64,000 nt of DNA from Neorhizobium galegae bv. officinalis (GTDB lineage Bacteria; Pseudomonadota; Alphaproteobacteria; Rhizobiales; Rhizobiaceae): positions 1 to 64,000 of the forward strand of contig CCRI01000019.1 in assembly GCA_000985875.1 (NCBI GenBank), in the 5' to 3' direction. Positions 35,718-44,370 of this stretch are shown here, in pieces. The stretch's first letter is position 1, and every line of letters starts with the position of its first letter. The notes beneath the pieces were generated by a model. It was given only the letters and a program-made list of their open reading frames with translations, searched no databases and was not told where the DNA came from. Position numbers and translations under genes: made by a program.

Positions 35718-36029
35718 ATGCTGGTTTGCAGTTGCAATTACATCACCGACAGGGAAATCAAGGACGTCATCACGCAGCTCCTTGACGAAGACTGTTGGCA
35801 GCTCATCGTACCGTCAAAGGTCTATCACGCCATGGCGAAACGCGGCCGCTGCTGCGGCTGCTTCCCGGGCGTTGTCGACCTGATCATCCGCACAACCGAA
35901 GAATATCACGCCGCGCACCACTCGACGGAAGACGAGGTGGTCGTATATATGTCCCGCTTGAGACAATTCCATGAGGAAAACAGGAGAGCGGACATTGAAA
36001 GGCGACTCAAAGGTCATCGAGCGGCTTAA
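35718..36029 (+). CDS. bfd: Bacterioferritin-associated ferredoxin (Bfd-like)
   Basis: A 103-residue [2Fe-2S] protein that donates electrons to bacterioferritin to release stored iron. The cluster ligands follow the C-x-C...C-x2-C pattern: C4 and C6 (MLVCSCN) and C45 and C48 (RCCGCF). The C-terminal 40 residues are charged and longer than in E. coli Bfd (64 residues). The ATG at 35718 places the first cysteine at the usual position 4. It overlaps the start of bfr by 35 bases, which fits a shared iron-storage operon. TTGACA at 35651-35656 may be its -35. Confidence 0.88.
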   Translation: MLVCSCNYITDREIKDVITQLLDEDCWQLIVPSKVYHAMAKRGRCCGCFPGVVDLIIRTTEEYHAAHHSTEDEVVVYMSRLRQFHEENRRADIERRLKGHRAA

Positions 36030-36480
36030 CGAGGCACTTTTTCTCGAGTTGGGCGCAGTCAACCAGTATTGGCTGCATTATCGCCTGCTGGACGACTGGG
36101 GCTTCAAGAAGCTCGCGAAAAAGGAACGGGCGGAATCGATCGAGGAAATGCAGCATGCCGATCGTCTCATCGATCGCATCATCTTCCTCGAAGGCCACCC
36201 CAACCTGCAGACAGTTGCCCCCTTGCGCATCGGCCAGAACGTCAAGGAAGTCCTCGAGGCCGATCTTGCCGGCGAATATGATGCCCGCACGGCCTACAAG
36301 GCTTCCCGCGATATCTGTCACGCGGCTGGCGACTACGTCTCGATGAAGCTCTTCGAAGAGCTTCTGATGGACGAGGAAGGCCATATCGACTTCCTCGAAA
36401 CCCAACTCGATCTCTTGGCGAAGATCGGCGAGGAGCGTTACGGCCTCCTGAACGCGGAATCTGCCGACTCTGCCGAATAA
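35995..36480 (+). CDS. bfr: Bacterioferritin
   Basis: A 161-residue haem-containing iron-storage protein. With a TTG start at 35995 (AGGAG eight bases upstream) it reads MKGDSKVIERLNEAL and the known sites fall on the E. coli numbering: ferroxidase ligands E18, Y25, E51, H54, E94, E127 and H130, and haem ligand M52. An upstream ATG at 35971 would add eight residues absent from the family and is rejected. It is followed by a strong terminator and forms an operon with bfd. Confidence 0.94.
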   Translation: MKGDSKVIERLNEALFLELGAVNQYWLHYRLLDDWGFKKLAKKERAESIEEMQHADRLIDRIIFLEGHPNLQTVAPLRIGQNVKEVLEADLAGEYDARTAYKASRDICHAAGDYVSMKLFEELLMDEEGHIDFLETQLDLLAKIGEERYGLLNAESADSAE

Positions 36481-36499
36481 TCGGCTTTACCTGAACATA

Positions 36500-36534
36500 A
36501 AAACCCGGCGCAGCATCCGCTTTGCCGGGTTTTT
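36500..36534 (+). terminator. Intrinsic terminator of bfd-bfr
   Basis: AAAACCCGGC (36500-36509) pairs with GCCGGGTTTT (36524-36533), ending in a T-run, 20 bases after the bfr stop. The A-run on the other side may also serve rppH on the minus strand. Confidence 0.85.
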
Positions 36535-36596
36535 CATTGCGTTCATGAAGCCGTCTCGCATGGCAACGGGCCGAATGGGATGCCCACTCCCGCTGG

Positions 36597-37142
36597 TCAG
36601 AGCCTTTCGGTCGCCATCTTGGCCAGATGGGTAAACTCCGCGACCACCCGATCGTAGACGGCACGCTTGAAGGGCACGATCAGGCCGGGAAGGTCCGCCA
36701 TCGGCTTCCATTCCCAGGCATCGAACTCCGGCGCGTGTCCCCCCGGCGGCGGGTTGATGGCGATCTCGCTTTCGTCGCCATCGAAGCGGAAGGCGAACCA
36801 GCGCTGGGTCTGGCCGCGATATTTTCCCTTCAGCCCGATGCCGATCAGGTGCGCGGGCAGATCGTAATTGATCCAATCCTGTGCCTCGGCGAGCAAGGTG
36901 ACGGAGCGCATCCCCGTTTCCTCATAGAGCTCGCGATAGGCGGCGGGAAGCGGGTCCTCCCCCTTGTCGATGCCGCCTTGCGGCATCTGCCAGAGCTGCG
37001 GCGAGCCGTCATATTCGCTATTGCCCTGGCTGATGCGCCGGCCCGCCCAGACGAGGCCTGCGTGGTTCAGAACCATGATGCCGACGCAGGGGCGATAGGG
37101 AAGCTCCTCGGCGACGACCGAACGTTTGTCTTTCTTGCTCAT
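36597..37142 (-). CDS. rppH: RNA 5'-pyrophosphohydrolase RppH
   Basis: A 181-residue Nudix enzyme that removes pyrophosphate from 5' ends of mRNA and so starts decay. The Nudix box is complete at residues 56-78 (GGIDKGED then REL-EE-GM with R70, E71, E74, E75). It is the last gene of the ctpA-deacetylase run, 16 bases after the divergent polysaccharide deacetylase stop codon. The ATG at 37142 yields MSKKDKRSVVAEELPYRPCVG, the usual N-terminus; a longer start from 37202 would extend into the upstream gene. Confidence 0.93.
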   Translation of the reverse strand: MSKKDKRSVVAEELPYRPCVGIMVLNHAGLVWAGRRISQGNSEYDGSPQLWQMPQGGIDKGEDPLPAAYRELYEETGMRSVTLLAEAQDWINYDLPAHLIGIGLKGKYRGQTQRWFAFRFDGDESEIAINPPPGGHAPEFDAWEWKPMADLPGLIVPFKRAVYDRVVAEFTHLAKMATERL

Positions 37143-37158
37143 GGATAACTCCGATCGA

Positions 37159-38358
37159 TTACGGTCCGACGCTTTCGCTCGCAAGCGACGAGACGCCGAC
37201 AATCTCGATACCGCGCTGCGAGACTTCCTCGCTCCATTGCCTTATCGCATCGATGCTCTCGTCGAAAGCCGAGGCGATGCCGATCGCCGTGCCCTTGCGG
37301 CCGGCTATGCGCTCCAGTTCGTCAAGCTTCTTGAGGATGGCATCCTTCTGCAACTGCCCGTCAAGCGTGAGATCGCCAAAGGCGTGGGGCAGTTCGATCG
37401 CCTTGGCAAGGATCGCCGTCTTCGACTGCGCGGATGTCCCGTCGTCGAGGAAAAGCAGTCCCCGCTTGGAAATATCGCGCAGGACCGGCTCCAACGCGCC
37501 GGCGTCAGAGAGATAACGGCCGCCGAGATAGTTCATGACGCCGGTATAGTTGGTGATCTCGCCCATGGCCCGGTGAAGGCGGCCGAGATTGTCCTTCGGT
37601 GACATCTTGGTCAGCAGGGTCCCAGGCCCTGGATCGTTTGCCGGGTAATCGAACGGCTCAAACGGCACCTGGATCAGGATCTCGTGGCCGGCGCGGCGGG
37701 CTTCCTGCATCCAGCGCTGCAGGCTGTTGCCGCTGACGGCAAAGGCGAGCGTCACTGTCGGCGGCAGGTCGCGGATCGCCCGCTGGGTGCCCGTCTGGCT
37801 GAGCCCAAGACCGCCGACGACGATCGCGATGCGGGTTCCCCGCGCGCCCGACCAGGGCCGCGCATACTGATCCATCGGCCGCTGTCCGCCAGGCCCGACA
37901 ACAGGCAGCCGGCCATGGGGCGAATCCTCCAGAAGCGCGTCGTTTGGCTGGGCAGCCATGCGGGGATCCTGACCGATCCGCTGGGTGCCGATCATCACGG
38001 GTCCGCTGCCGTCGCGCGGGCGGGGGGTGTATTTCGTCACCACCGACCCGTCATCGGTCAGCGTCCGCTCGATATTGGCGCCGGAATTCGGATCGGAACG
38101 GGGCATGCCCGTGGATTGCTCCGGCGCTGCGTTCTGGCCGGATTTTGTGGGAGGCTGGACCTGTTCGGGCTTGGAAGCGGGCGGAACGCTGGAAGCAGTC
38201 TGCTTCAGCGCATCATCGCCGCGCATGGCGTAGAGCGAAAGCCCGAGGATGCCGACGACCGCCAGAGAGGCAAAAACGATTGCAAGAGAAAACCTTCGGT
38301 TCCGTCGCCGAGCGGCCGGCCGGTTCTGTCCGAGCGGTGCATGGAGATCGGTGCCCAA
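37159..38358 (-). CDS. Divergent polysaccharide deacetylase family protein (YibQ-like)
   Basis: A 399-residue membrane-anchored periplasmic protein. One hydrophobic segment at about residues 23-45 follows a basic start (AARRRNRRFSLAIVFASLAVVG), then comes a Pro/Gln-rich linker of about 110 residues and a NodB-like barrel: TRIAIVVGGLGLSQTG, LAFAVSGNSLQRWMQEARRAGHEILIQVP and GVMNYLGGRYLSD. The family often sits next to envC and ctpA, as here, suggesting a role in cell-envelope or septal peptidoglycan remodelling. Whether it is an active deacetylase is unknown. Confidence 0.85.
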   Translation of the reverse strand: MGTDLHAPLGQNRPAARRRNRRFSLAIVFASLAVVGILGLSLYAMRGDDALKQTASSVPPASKPEQVQPPTKSGQNAAPEQSTGMPRSDPNSGANIERTLTDDGSVVTKYTPRPRDGSGPVMIGTQRIGQDPRMAAQPNDALLEDSPHGRLPVVGPGGQRPMDQYARPWSGARGTRIAIVVGGLGLSQTGTQRAIRDLPPTVTLAFAVSGNSLQRWMQEARRAGHEILIQVPFEPFDYPANDPGPGTLLTKMSPKDNLGRLHRAMGEITNYTGVMNYLGGRYLSDAGALEPVLRDISKRGLLFLDDGTSAQSKTAILAKAIELPHAFGDLTLDGQLQKDAILKKLDELERIAGRKGTAIGIASAFDESIDAIRQWSEEVSQRGIEIVGVSSLASESVGP

Positions 38359-38444
38359 GGTCTATTCCGCGTTTCTTCTGCAGATACGAAGAACCGGCCA
38401 GCGAGACGTTTCGAAGCGTCACACTGGCCGGCCCGATGATGTCT

Positions 38445-39779
38445 TTACTTCTTGATCGTGGCGGCGGCGGCCTTATCCGGGCTCGGCGGGAAGGACGGAT
38501 CCTTCTTCACGCCGCGGAAGAGATCCAGCGCATAGTTGAGCTGGAGGTCGTCCTTGGCTTCCGGCGGCACGTAGGCAACGGAACCGGAACCTTCGTCGGT
38601 TTCGGCCGCGCCCTGGATATGGCCGCGCAGGCTCGATTCGCCTTCAGCCCTGACCTTGCCCTGCAGTTCCGGCGGCAGCGGCTGTTCGACCTTGATGTCC
38701 GGCTGGATGCCGGTGCCCTGGATCGACTTGCCCGACGGCGTGTAATAGAGCGCGGTAGTCAGACGCAGCGCGCCGGCATCGCCGAGCGGGATGATCGTCT
38801 GGACCGAACCCTTGCCGAAGGAGCGCGTGCCGAGAACCGTGGCGCGGCGCAGATCCTGGAGCGCACCGGCGACGATTTCCGAAGCGGAAGCCGAACCGCC
38901 GTTTACAAGTACGATGACCGGCTTGCCGTCGGTCAGATCGCCCGGACCGGCATTGAAGCGGCGGGTCTCGTCTGCATTGCGGCCGCGGGTCGAAACCACT
39001 TCGCCCCGTTCCAGGAAGGCGTCGGAAACGTTGATCGCCTGATCGAGCAGACCGCCCGGGTTGAGGCGCAGGTCGAGGACATAGCCCTTCAGCTTGTCGG
39101 CCGGGACATCCGCCTTGATCTTCTTGATCGCCTTTTCGAGGTCGTCATAGGTCTTTTCGGTGAAGGAGATGACGCGGACATAACCGACATCGCCGCCTTC
39201 GACGCGGGACTTCACGGCGCGGACCGCGATGATGTCGCGTACCACGGTGATGTCGAGCGGCTTGTCGGCGCCCTGACGGATGATCGTCAGCTTGATTGGG
39301 GTATTAACGCCGCCGCGCATCTTCTCGACGGCCTCTTCGAGCTTCAGGCCGCGCACCGGCGCGCCATCGATCTCGGAGATGAAGTCGCCTGCCAGGATGC
39401 CGGCCTTGGAGGCGGGCGTATCGTCGATCGGTGCGATGACCTTGACGAGTTCGTTTTCCATCGTCACTTCGATGCCGAGGCCGCCGAACTCGCCACGCGT
39501 CTGCGTGCGCATGTCTTCGGCATCCTTGGCATTCATGAAGCTCGAATGGGGATCGAGCGAGGTCAACATGCCGTTGATGGCGTTCTCGACAAGCTTTTCC
39601 TCATTCGGCGGCGTCACATACTGGGCGCGGACGCGTTCGAACACGTCGCCGAAGATCGACAGTTCCCGGTAGGTCGAAGGGCCGGCGGCCTGCGCCGGCA
39701 CACCGGCCGAATAAATCACGCTCATCGCGGTCGCACCCAAGAGTGCACCGACGATGACAAGAGAAGCCCTACGAATCAT
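38445..39779 (-). CDS. ctpA: Carboxy-terminal processing protease CtpA (S41)
   Basis: A 444-residue periplasmic serine protease that trims peptidoglycan hydrolases and other envelope proteins. A signal segment (MIRRASLVIVGALLGATAM) leads to a PDZ domain (GGLGIEVTMENELVKVIAPIDDTPASKAG) and the S41 catalytic domain with LDLRLNPGGLLD, GGSASASEIVAGAL (catalytic Ser) and SFGKGSVQ (catalytic Lys). The C-terminal 60 residues are polar. Its start overlaps the end of the EnvC-like gene by 11 bases, so the two are coupled: a protease next to a hydrolase activator. Confidence 0.93.
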   Translation of the reverse strand: MIRRASLVIVGALLGATAMSVIYSAGVPAQAAGPSTYRELSIFGDVFERVRAQYVTPPNEEKLVENAINGMLTSLDPHSSFMNAKDAEDMRTQTRGEFGGLGIEVTMENELVKVIAPIDDTPASKAGILAGDFISEIDGAPVRGLKLEEAVEKMRGGVNTPIKLTIIRQGADKPLDITVVRDIIAVRAVKSRVEGGDVGYVRVISFTEKTYDDLEKAIKKIKADVPADKLKGYVLDLRLNPGGLLDQAINVSDAFLERGEVVSTRGRNADETRRFNAGPGDLTDGKPVIVLVNGGSASASEIVAGALQDLRRATVLGTRSFGKGSVQTIIPLGDAGALRLTTALYYTPSGKSIQGTGIQPDIKVEQPLPPELQGKVRAEGESSLRGHIQGAAETDEGSGSVAYVPPEAKDDLQLNYALDLFRGVKKDPSFPPSPDKAAAATIKK

Positions 39780-41184
39780 TTCGTGCCCTTCCAGTTTCTT
39801 TCGAGGTCCACCACGGCTTGGAATCGACCGGTGTGCCATCTTTTCGGAATTCAATGTAAAGCGTTGGACGATCTGTTTCCAGCGCCAATGCGGTTGCGCT
39901 TGCCACTCTTTTCTCACCCATCACGGCAATGGGCTCGCCTGCGAAAACGAACTTGCCCTGCCGTGCATTCACAACGTCCATGCCGGTCAGAACCAGATGG
40001 TATCCATCTCCGGCATTGAGGATGATCATCTGTCCGTAACTCCGGAAGGCTCCGGCGAAAACTACCAGGCCGTCAGCCGGCGCCGTCACCACGGCACCCG
40101 CGTTCGAAGCAACCGTCATGCCTCTCGCCGTGTGCCCTGTCCCGTCGGCGTCGCCGAACCACCGCAATACATCTCCGGCGACCGGAAGCTCCAGCTTCTG
40201 CTTGAGGCTTGAAAACGCGTATGCGGGGGCAATGCGGTTTTTGTCAGGCACGCCGCTTTGGGCAAGCTGCTTTGCCCTTTCGCGCTCGGCGTCCGACATC
40301 ATGCGCTGGCGTTCTTCCTCGGCACGTGCCTGGTCGATTGCCTCGCGCACCGAGGCGATTTCACCTTCGAACGACTGAATGAGGTTTTCGAGCGTGGTGG
40401 CGCGACCGGCAAGCTCCTCGGAGCGGCGGCGCTCGGCGTCGAGATCGGCTGCGTTGCGCTTGTTCAACTTTTCGTTTTCTGCAAGCAGGAGGGCCATGCG
40501 CCGGTCTTCTTCGAGGCTCGCGGCAATGGTGCTGGAGACTGTGGTCTTCTCGGTCATCGCCAAGGCCTGCAGAGAGGCCAGGGACTGAAGGTCGGCAACC
40601 AGCTTGTCCGCCTCGTGGCGCATGCCGGGAACGACGGCGCCGAGGAGGATCGCGCTGCGAACGGAGGCGAGCGCATCATCGGGCGTCACCAGAAGAGCAG
40701 GCGGCGGATTGCGGCCCATGCGCTGCAGGGCGGCGAGAACTTCGGCCAGCACCGCGCGGCGGCCGCGCAGGGAGGTGCGAATACCGTCCTCCTTGTGCTT
40801 CAGTTCGGCGATCTTCTTCTCGCTGTCGAGGATCTTGGTTTCCAGCCCTCTGCGGCGTGCGGCCGAATCGATCAGCGCCTGGCGGACATCGGCGGTGTTC
40901 TTCCTGATATCGGCGATGTTCTTTTCGATGGCGGCAGCCCTGTCGCCCGAAATCTTCATGCTCTTGGTCAGAACTTCGAGCTCGCCGCGGGTTTCGTTGC
41001 GGCGGCGCTGCAGATCGGCCGTGGGATCGACTGCCGTGGTCGGTGCCGCCTGGGGCGCAGTCGACGAGGCCACATTCTGGGCGTGCGCGCTATTGGAGAT
41101 CTGGAGGGGCGGGACCAGCGCGAAACCAAGACCCGCCGCCAGAAGCAGCGCGCGCCGGTACGATGTGATCCTGATTGTCCGCAT
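39769..41184 (-). CDS. EnvC-like murein hydrolase activator (degenerate M23/LytM)
   Basis: A 471-residue periplasmic protein. After a signal peptide (about 1-35, ending AHAQ) residues 55-305 form long coiled coils, followed by a LytM domain (about 335-460). The zinc site is broken: H351 is followed by TARG-M, so the Asp of HxxxD is absent, and the C-terminal His motif reads HLVLTGM. Like E. coli EnvC it probably activates amidases rather than cutting wall itself. It immediately precedes ctpA, with an 11-base overlap. Confidence 0.88.
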   Translation of the reverse strand: MRTIRITSYRRALLLAAGLGFALVPPLQISNSAHAQNVASSTAPQAAPTTAVDPTADLQRRRNETRGELEVLTKSMKISGDRAAAIEKNIADIRKNTADVRQALIDSAARRRGLETKILDSEKKIAELKHKEDGIRTSLRGRRAVLAEVLAALQRMGRNPPPALLVTPDDALASVRSAILLGAVVPGMRHEADKLVADLQSLASLQALAMTEKTTVSSTIAASLEEDRRMALLLAENEKLNKRNAADLDAERRRSEELAGRATTLENLIQSFEGEIASVREAIDQARAEEERQRMMSDAERERAKQLAQSGVPDKNRIAPAYAFSSLKQKLELPVAGDVLRWFGDADGTGHTARGMTVASNAGAVVTAPADGLVVFAGAFRSYGQMIILNAGDGYHLVLTGMDVVNARQGKFVFAGEPIAVMGEKRVASATALALETDRPTLYIEFRKDGTPVDSKPWWTSKETGRARNDS

Positions 41185-41275
41185 TCCCGCTCCGCTATCC
41201 GCCGGATCGAAAAAGCCTAAGCTGATTTGCCCGACGAGGCCACAAACAACATCGTGTTTGAAGGTAAACGATCGT

Positions 41276-41758
41276 TTAAGCCCTGTGATAGGGATGGCCC
41301 GAAAGGATGGTGACGGCGCGGTAGAGCTGTTCGGCGATCAGAATGCGGACCAGTTGATGAGGCCATGTCATCGAGCCGAGGTTGAGCACCATATCGGCCC
41401 GTTCGCGCAAGTCCGGATCGAGCCCGTCGGCTCCGCCGATCGCCAGCATCAGGTCGCGTTTGCCGCTGTCGCGATATCGCCCGATCGTGCCGGCGAATGC
41501 CTCACTGTCGAGCGCCTTGCCGCGTTCGTCGAGAAGAATGAGAACTGCGCCGTCGGGAAGCGCCTTTTCAAGCGCGCCGGCTTCTTCGCGCTTGCGGGTA
41601 TCGGCATTCGCCGCGCGGCTTTCCTGGATCTCGATCAGTTTCGACAATTCCAGGCCTACCGCTGGGCCAGCCTTGGCGAAGCGGTCGAGATAACGGGACG
41701 CAAGTTCCTTCTCCGGTCCGGTCTTTAGCCGTCCCACGGCGAAAAGGCTTATTCGCAT
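41276..41758 (-). CDS. rlmH: 23S rRNA pseudouridine(1915)-N3-methyltransferase RlmH
   Basis: A 160-residue SPOUT-knot enzyme that methylates pseudouridine 1915 in helix 69 of 23S rRNA. Diagnostic segments: MRISLFAVGRLKTGPE, LLDERGKALDSEAFA, LAIGGADGLDP and the C-terminal knot LNLGSMTWPHQLVRILIAEQ with the YRA end. Length and C-terminus (GHPYHRA) are typical. It follows rsfS with 107 bases between. Confidence 0.94.
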   Translation of the reverse strand: MRISLFAVGRLKTGPEKELASRYLDRFAKAGPAVGLELSKLIEIQESRAANADTRKREEAGALEKALPDGAVLILLDERGKALDSEAFAGTIGRYRDSGKRDLMLAIGGADGLDPDLRERADMVLNLGSMTWPHQLVRILIAEQLYRAVTILSGHPYHRA

Positions 41759-41865
41759 GTCCTGATCCGTTGATTTTGCGGCCGAAAATTCCATCTTGCG
41801 GCGAGTTGACACCCAGCCGCCTGGTTTCGACCTCAGTCCGACGGTTCAGGACATGCCCGAACCCG

Positions 41866-42297
41866 TCAGTGCAGCAATGTGCCTTCCTCGATATCCGGCG
41901 TCGCCCACATCTTTTCGATGTTGTAGAACGCGCGAATTTCAGGGCGGAACACGTGAACGATGATGTCACCGGTGTCAATGAGCACCCAGTCACCCGTCTC
42001 CTGCCCTTCGACGCGGGCGTTGCCAAGCCCCTCGTCCTTCAGGTCGGAAATCAGGTGATCGCTGATGGCCATGACATGCCGGTTCGATCGTCCGGAGACA
42101 ACGACCATGTAGTCCCCGAGCGCTGATTTTCCAGCAATGTTGATGGTGACGATGTCTTCAGCTTTGGAGTCCTCGAGACTTGCGAGGACCAGTTCGAGAG
42201 CACGGGCAGCAGCATCGGCGCCACGTTCCAGGCTCTGCGGGAGAACGGAGGCCGTCCTTCCCTTGGCGTGTACTGTTGTCAGGGTTTGTCCTTTCAT
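41866..42297 (-). CDS. rsfS: Ribosomal silencing factor RsfS
   Basis: Binds L14 on the large ribosomal subunit and blocks subunit joining when nutrients are scarce. About 143 residues from the ATG at 42297; a GTG at 42318 would add seven. Core: LVLASLEDSKAEDIVTINIAGKSALGDYMVVVSG, RHVMAISDHLI, GDWVLIDTGDIIVHVF and RAFYNIEKMW. The nadD-rsfS-rlmH order is the usual bacterial one. The start is uncertain because neither candidate has a clear Shine-Dalgarno. Confidence 0.9.
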   Translation of the reverse strand: MKGQTLTTVHAKGRTASVLPQSLERGADAAARALELVLASLEDSKAEDIVTINIAGKSALGDYMVVVSGRSNRHVMAISDHLISDLKDEGLGNARVEGQETGDWVLIDTGDIIVHVFRPEIRAFYNIEKMWATPDIEEGTLLH

Positions 42298-42447
42298 CCG
42301 GGTAACAGCTACAGGCACTTAAAGCGAATCCGATTCACGCTCGGCCGCTGTATTTAAGGTGGCATCGAATTCTTAATCTTTCAAGAGAGCGCCCGAAAAG
42401 GTGATAGAAAGATGTAGACCCCTTTCGTCGTAGCGGCTTGGCCGGTG

Positions 42448-43080
42448 CTAGCCCGGTTTCTGGTCGTTTGCGGCGCGGATCGCCGTGGAACTCAGGGCTG
42501 AACGCGGGCCGTGGATGAAGGTCCAGGCCGGTGCGCGCCGCTTCCACAGCGTGCCTGCGTCATCCTCGTCCACACGGGCGTAGTCGAAGGTGCGGGCCAT
42601 CTTCGACGACAGGAACGACAGGGTCGCCCCTGGCCGGTCGATGACCGCGATCGGGAAAGTCGAGGCGATCGTCTGCCATTTCTGCCAGTGGTGGAAGGTT
42701 TTCAGGCTGTCGGCGCCCATTACCCAGACAAAATGCACAAGCGGGTTCTTGGCCTTCACGAAGGCCAGCGTATCGGCGGTATAGGATCCGCCGAGCGTCT
42801 TTTCGAAAGCGGTGATCTTGATGCGCGGATCGTCGATCAGTTTTTCGCTCATCGCCAGACGGTCGCCGAGCGAAGCAAGTTCGGATCGGCTTTTCAGCGG
42901 GTTGCCGGGGGTCACCATCCACCAGAGCTGGTCGAGGCCGAGCCGTCGAAGCGCGATCTCGGCGACCAGGAGATGGCCCTCATGGGGCGGATTGAACGAG
43001 CCGCCGAACAGGCCGACGGCCATGCCCCGTTCGGCATGCGGCATGACCAGATATCGGCGGTCGATCGTCTCTTCCGTCAC
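42448..43080 (-). CDS. nadD: Nicotinate-nucleotide adenylyltransferase
   Basis: Makes deamido-NAD from nicotinate mononucleotide and ATP, an essential step of NAD synthesis. The nucleotidyl-transferase motif GLFGGSFNPPHEGHL begins near residue 23 and the second motif SSTAIRAAN is near the C-terminus; WVMGADSL lies between. The GTG start at 43080 gives 210 residues; a shorter start at the internal MPHAERG is possible. Six bases separate it from the proA stop. Confidence 0.93.
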   Translation of the reverse strand: MTEETIDRRYLVMPHAERGMAVGLFGGSFNPPHEGHLLVAEIALRRLGLDQLWWMVTPGNPLKSRSELASLGDRLAMSEKLIDDPRIKITAFEKTLGGSYTADTLAFVKAKNPLVHFVWVMGADSLKTFHHWQKWQTIASTFPIAVIDRPGATLSFLSSKMARTFDYARVDEDDAGTLWKRRAPAWTFIHGPRSALSSTAIRAANDQKPG

Positions 43081-43086
43081 GCGCGA

Positions 43087-44370
43087 TCAGGGCCGGATCT
43101 GGCCGGTGCCATGCACCCGGTATTTGAAAGAGGTCAGCTGCTCGACGCCGACGGGGCCGCGCGCATGCATCTTGCCGGTCGAAATGCCGATCTCGCCGCC
43201 CATGCCGAACTCGCCGCCATCGGCGAACTGGGTGGAGGCATTGTGCAGCAGGATCGCCGAATCGAGTTCGTTGAAGAAACGCGACACGACCTGCGGATCC
43301 TCAGCGATGACCGCCTCCGTGTGGTTGGAGGAATAGGTGTTGATGTGGCGGATGGCGCCGGAAATGCCGTCGACGATCGCAACCGAGATGACCGCGTCCA
43401 GATATTCGGTGCGCCAATCCTCTTCCGTCGCAGGCTTGAAGCCCGGAAAGACCTTGAGAACGGTCGCCGAGGCGCGGATTTCACAGCCGGCTTCCGTCAG
43501 CGCTTCCAGGATCGGCATCAGATGCGTGCCGATCCCCGCGCTGTCGACCAGCAGGGTCTCGGCCGCGCCGCAAACGCCGGTGCGGCGCATCTTGGCGTTG
43601 ACAACGATCTTCTTCGCCATCTCCAGGTCCGCGGAGGAGTCCACATAGATATGGCAGAGGCCTTCGAGATGGGCGAAGACCGGTACACGCGCCTCGTTCT
43701 GGACGCGGGCAACGAGGCTCTTGCCGCCGCGCGGCACGATCACGTCGATCGCGCCATCGAGGCCCGACAGCATGGCGCCGACGGCGGCGCGGTCGGTGGT
43801 CGGCACGATCTGGATCGCATGTTCTGGAAGGCCGGCAGCCTTCAGACCGGCCACGAGGCAATCGTGGATCGCCTCCGACGACTGGGCCGAATCGGATCCA
43901 CCGCGCAGGATCACGGCATTGCCGGCCTTGAGGCAGAGCGCGCCGGCATCGGCGGTGACGTTCGGCCGGCTTTCATAGATCACGCCGATGACGCCAAGTG
44001 GGGTACGGACGCGTTCGATATTCAGCCCGTTCGGACGGTCCCAGGCGGCGATGACTTCACCGACAGGATCCTTGAACTCGGCGATCTCGCGCAGCGCCTG
44101 CGCCATGCCGGCGATGGACTTTTCGGTGAGCGTCAGCCGGTCGATGAACGAAGGCAGCAGGTTTTTGCCTTCGACTCCTTTCAGGTCGGCAGCATTGGCG
44201 GCGAGGATCCTGTCCTTGTCGGCAAGGATCGCATCCGCCATGGCGTTCAGCGCCTTGTTCTTTGCTTCGGTCGAGGCCGTCGCAAGCTGGCGGGCCGCAG
44301 CCTTCGCATTGCGGCCGATCTCACCCATCACCGCGGCGACGTCGCCGGTCTTCGCAACCATATCAAGCAT
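43087..44370 (-). CDS. proA: Gamma-glutamyl phosphate reductase
   Basis: Second step of proline synthesis, giving glutamate semialdehyde. 427 residues from the ATG at 44370: AAGGAGG lies nine bases upstream of it, whereas the ATG at 44379 would touch that site. The aldehyde-dehydrogenase fold shows the catalytic cysteine in RRTGVCGAAETLL, plus IYESRPNVTADAGALCLKAGNAVILRGG. It overlaps the end of proB by eight bases, so the proline enzymes are translated together. Confidence 0.95.
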   Translation of the reverse strand: MLDMVAKTGDVAAVMGEIGRNAKAAARQLATASTEAKNKALNAMADAILADKDRILAANAADLKGVEGKNLLPSFIDRLTLTEKSIAGMAQALREIAEFKDPVGEVIAAWDRPNGLNIERVRTPLGVIGVIYESRPNVTADAGALCLKAGNAVILRGGSDSAQSSEAIHDCLVAGLKAAGLPEHAIQIVPTTDRAAVGAMLSGLDGAIDVIVPRGGKSLVARVQNEARVPVFAHLEGLCHIYVDSSADLEMAKKIVVNAKMRRTGVCGAAETLLVDSAGIGTHLMPILEALTEAGCEIRASATVLKVFPGFKPATEEDWRTEYLDAVISVAIVDGISGAIRHINTYSSNHTEAVIAEDPQVVSRFFNELDSAILLHNASTQFADGGEFGMGGEIGISTGKMHARGPVGVEQLTSFKYRVHGTGQIRP

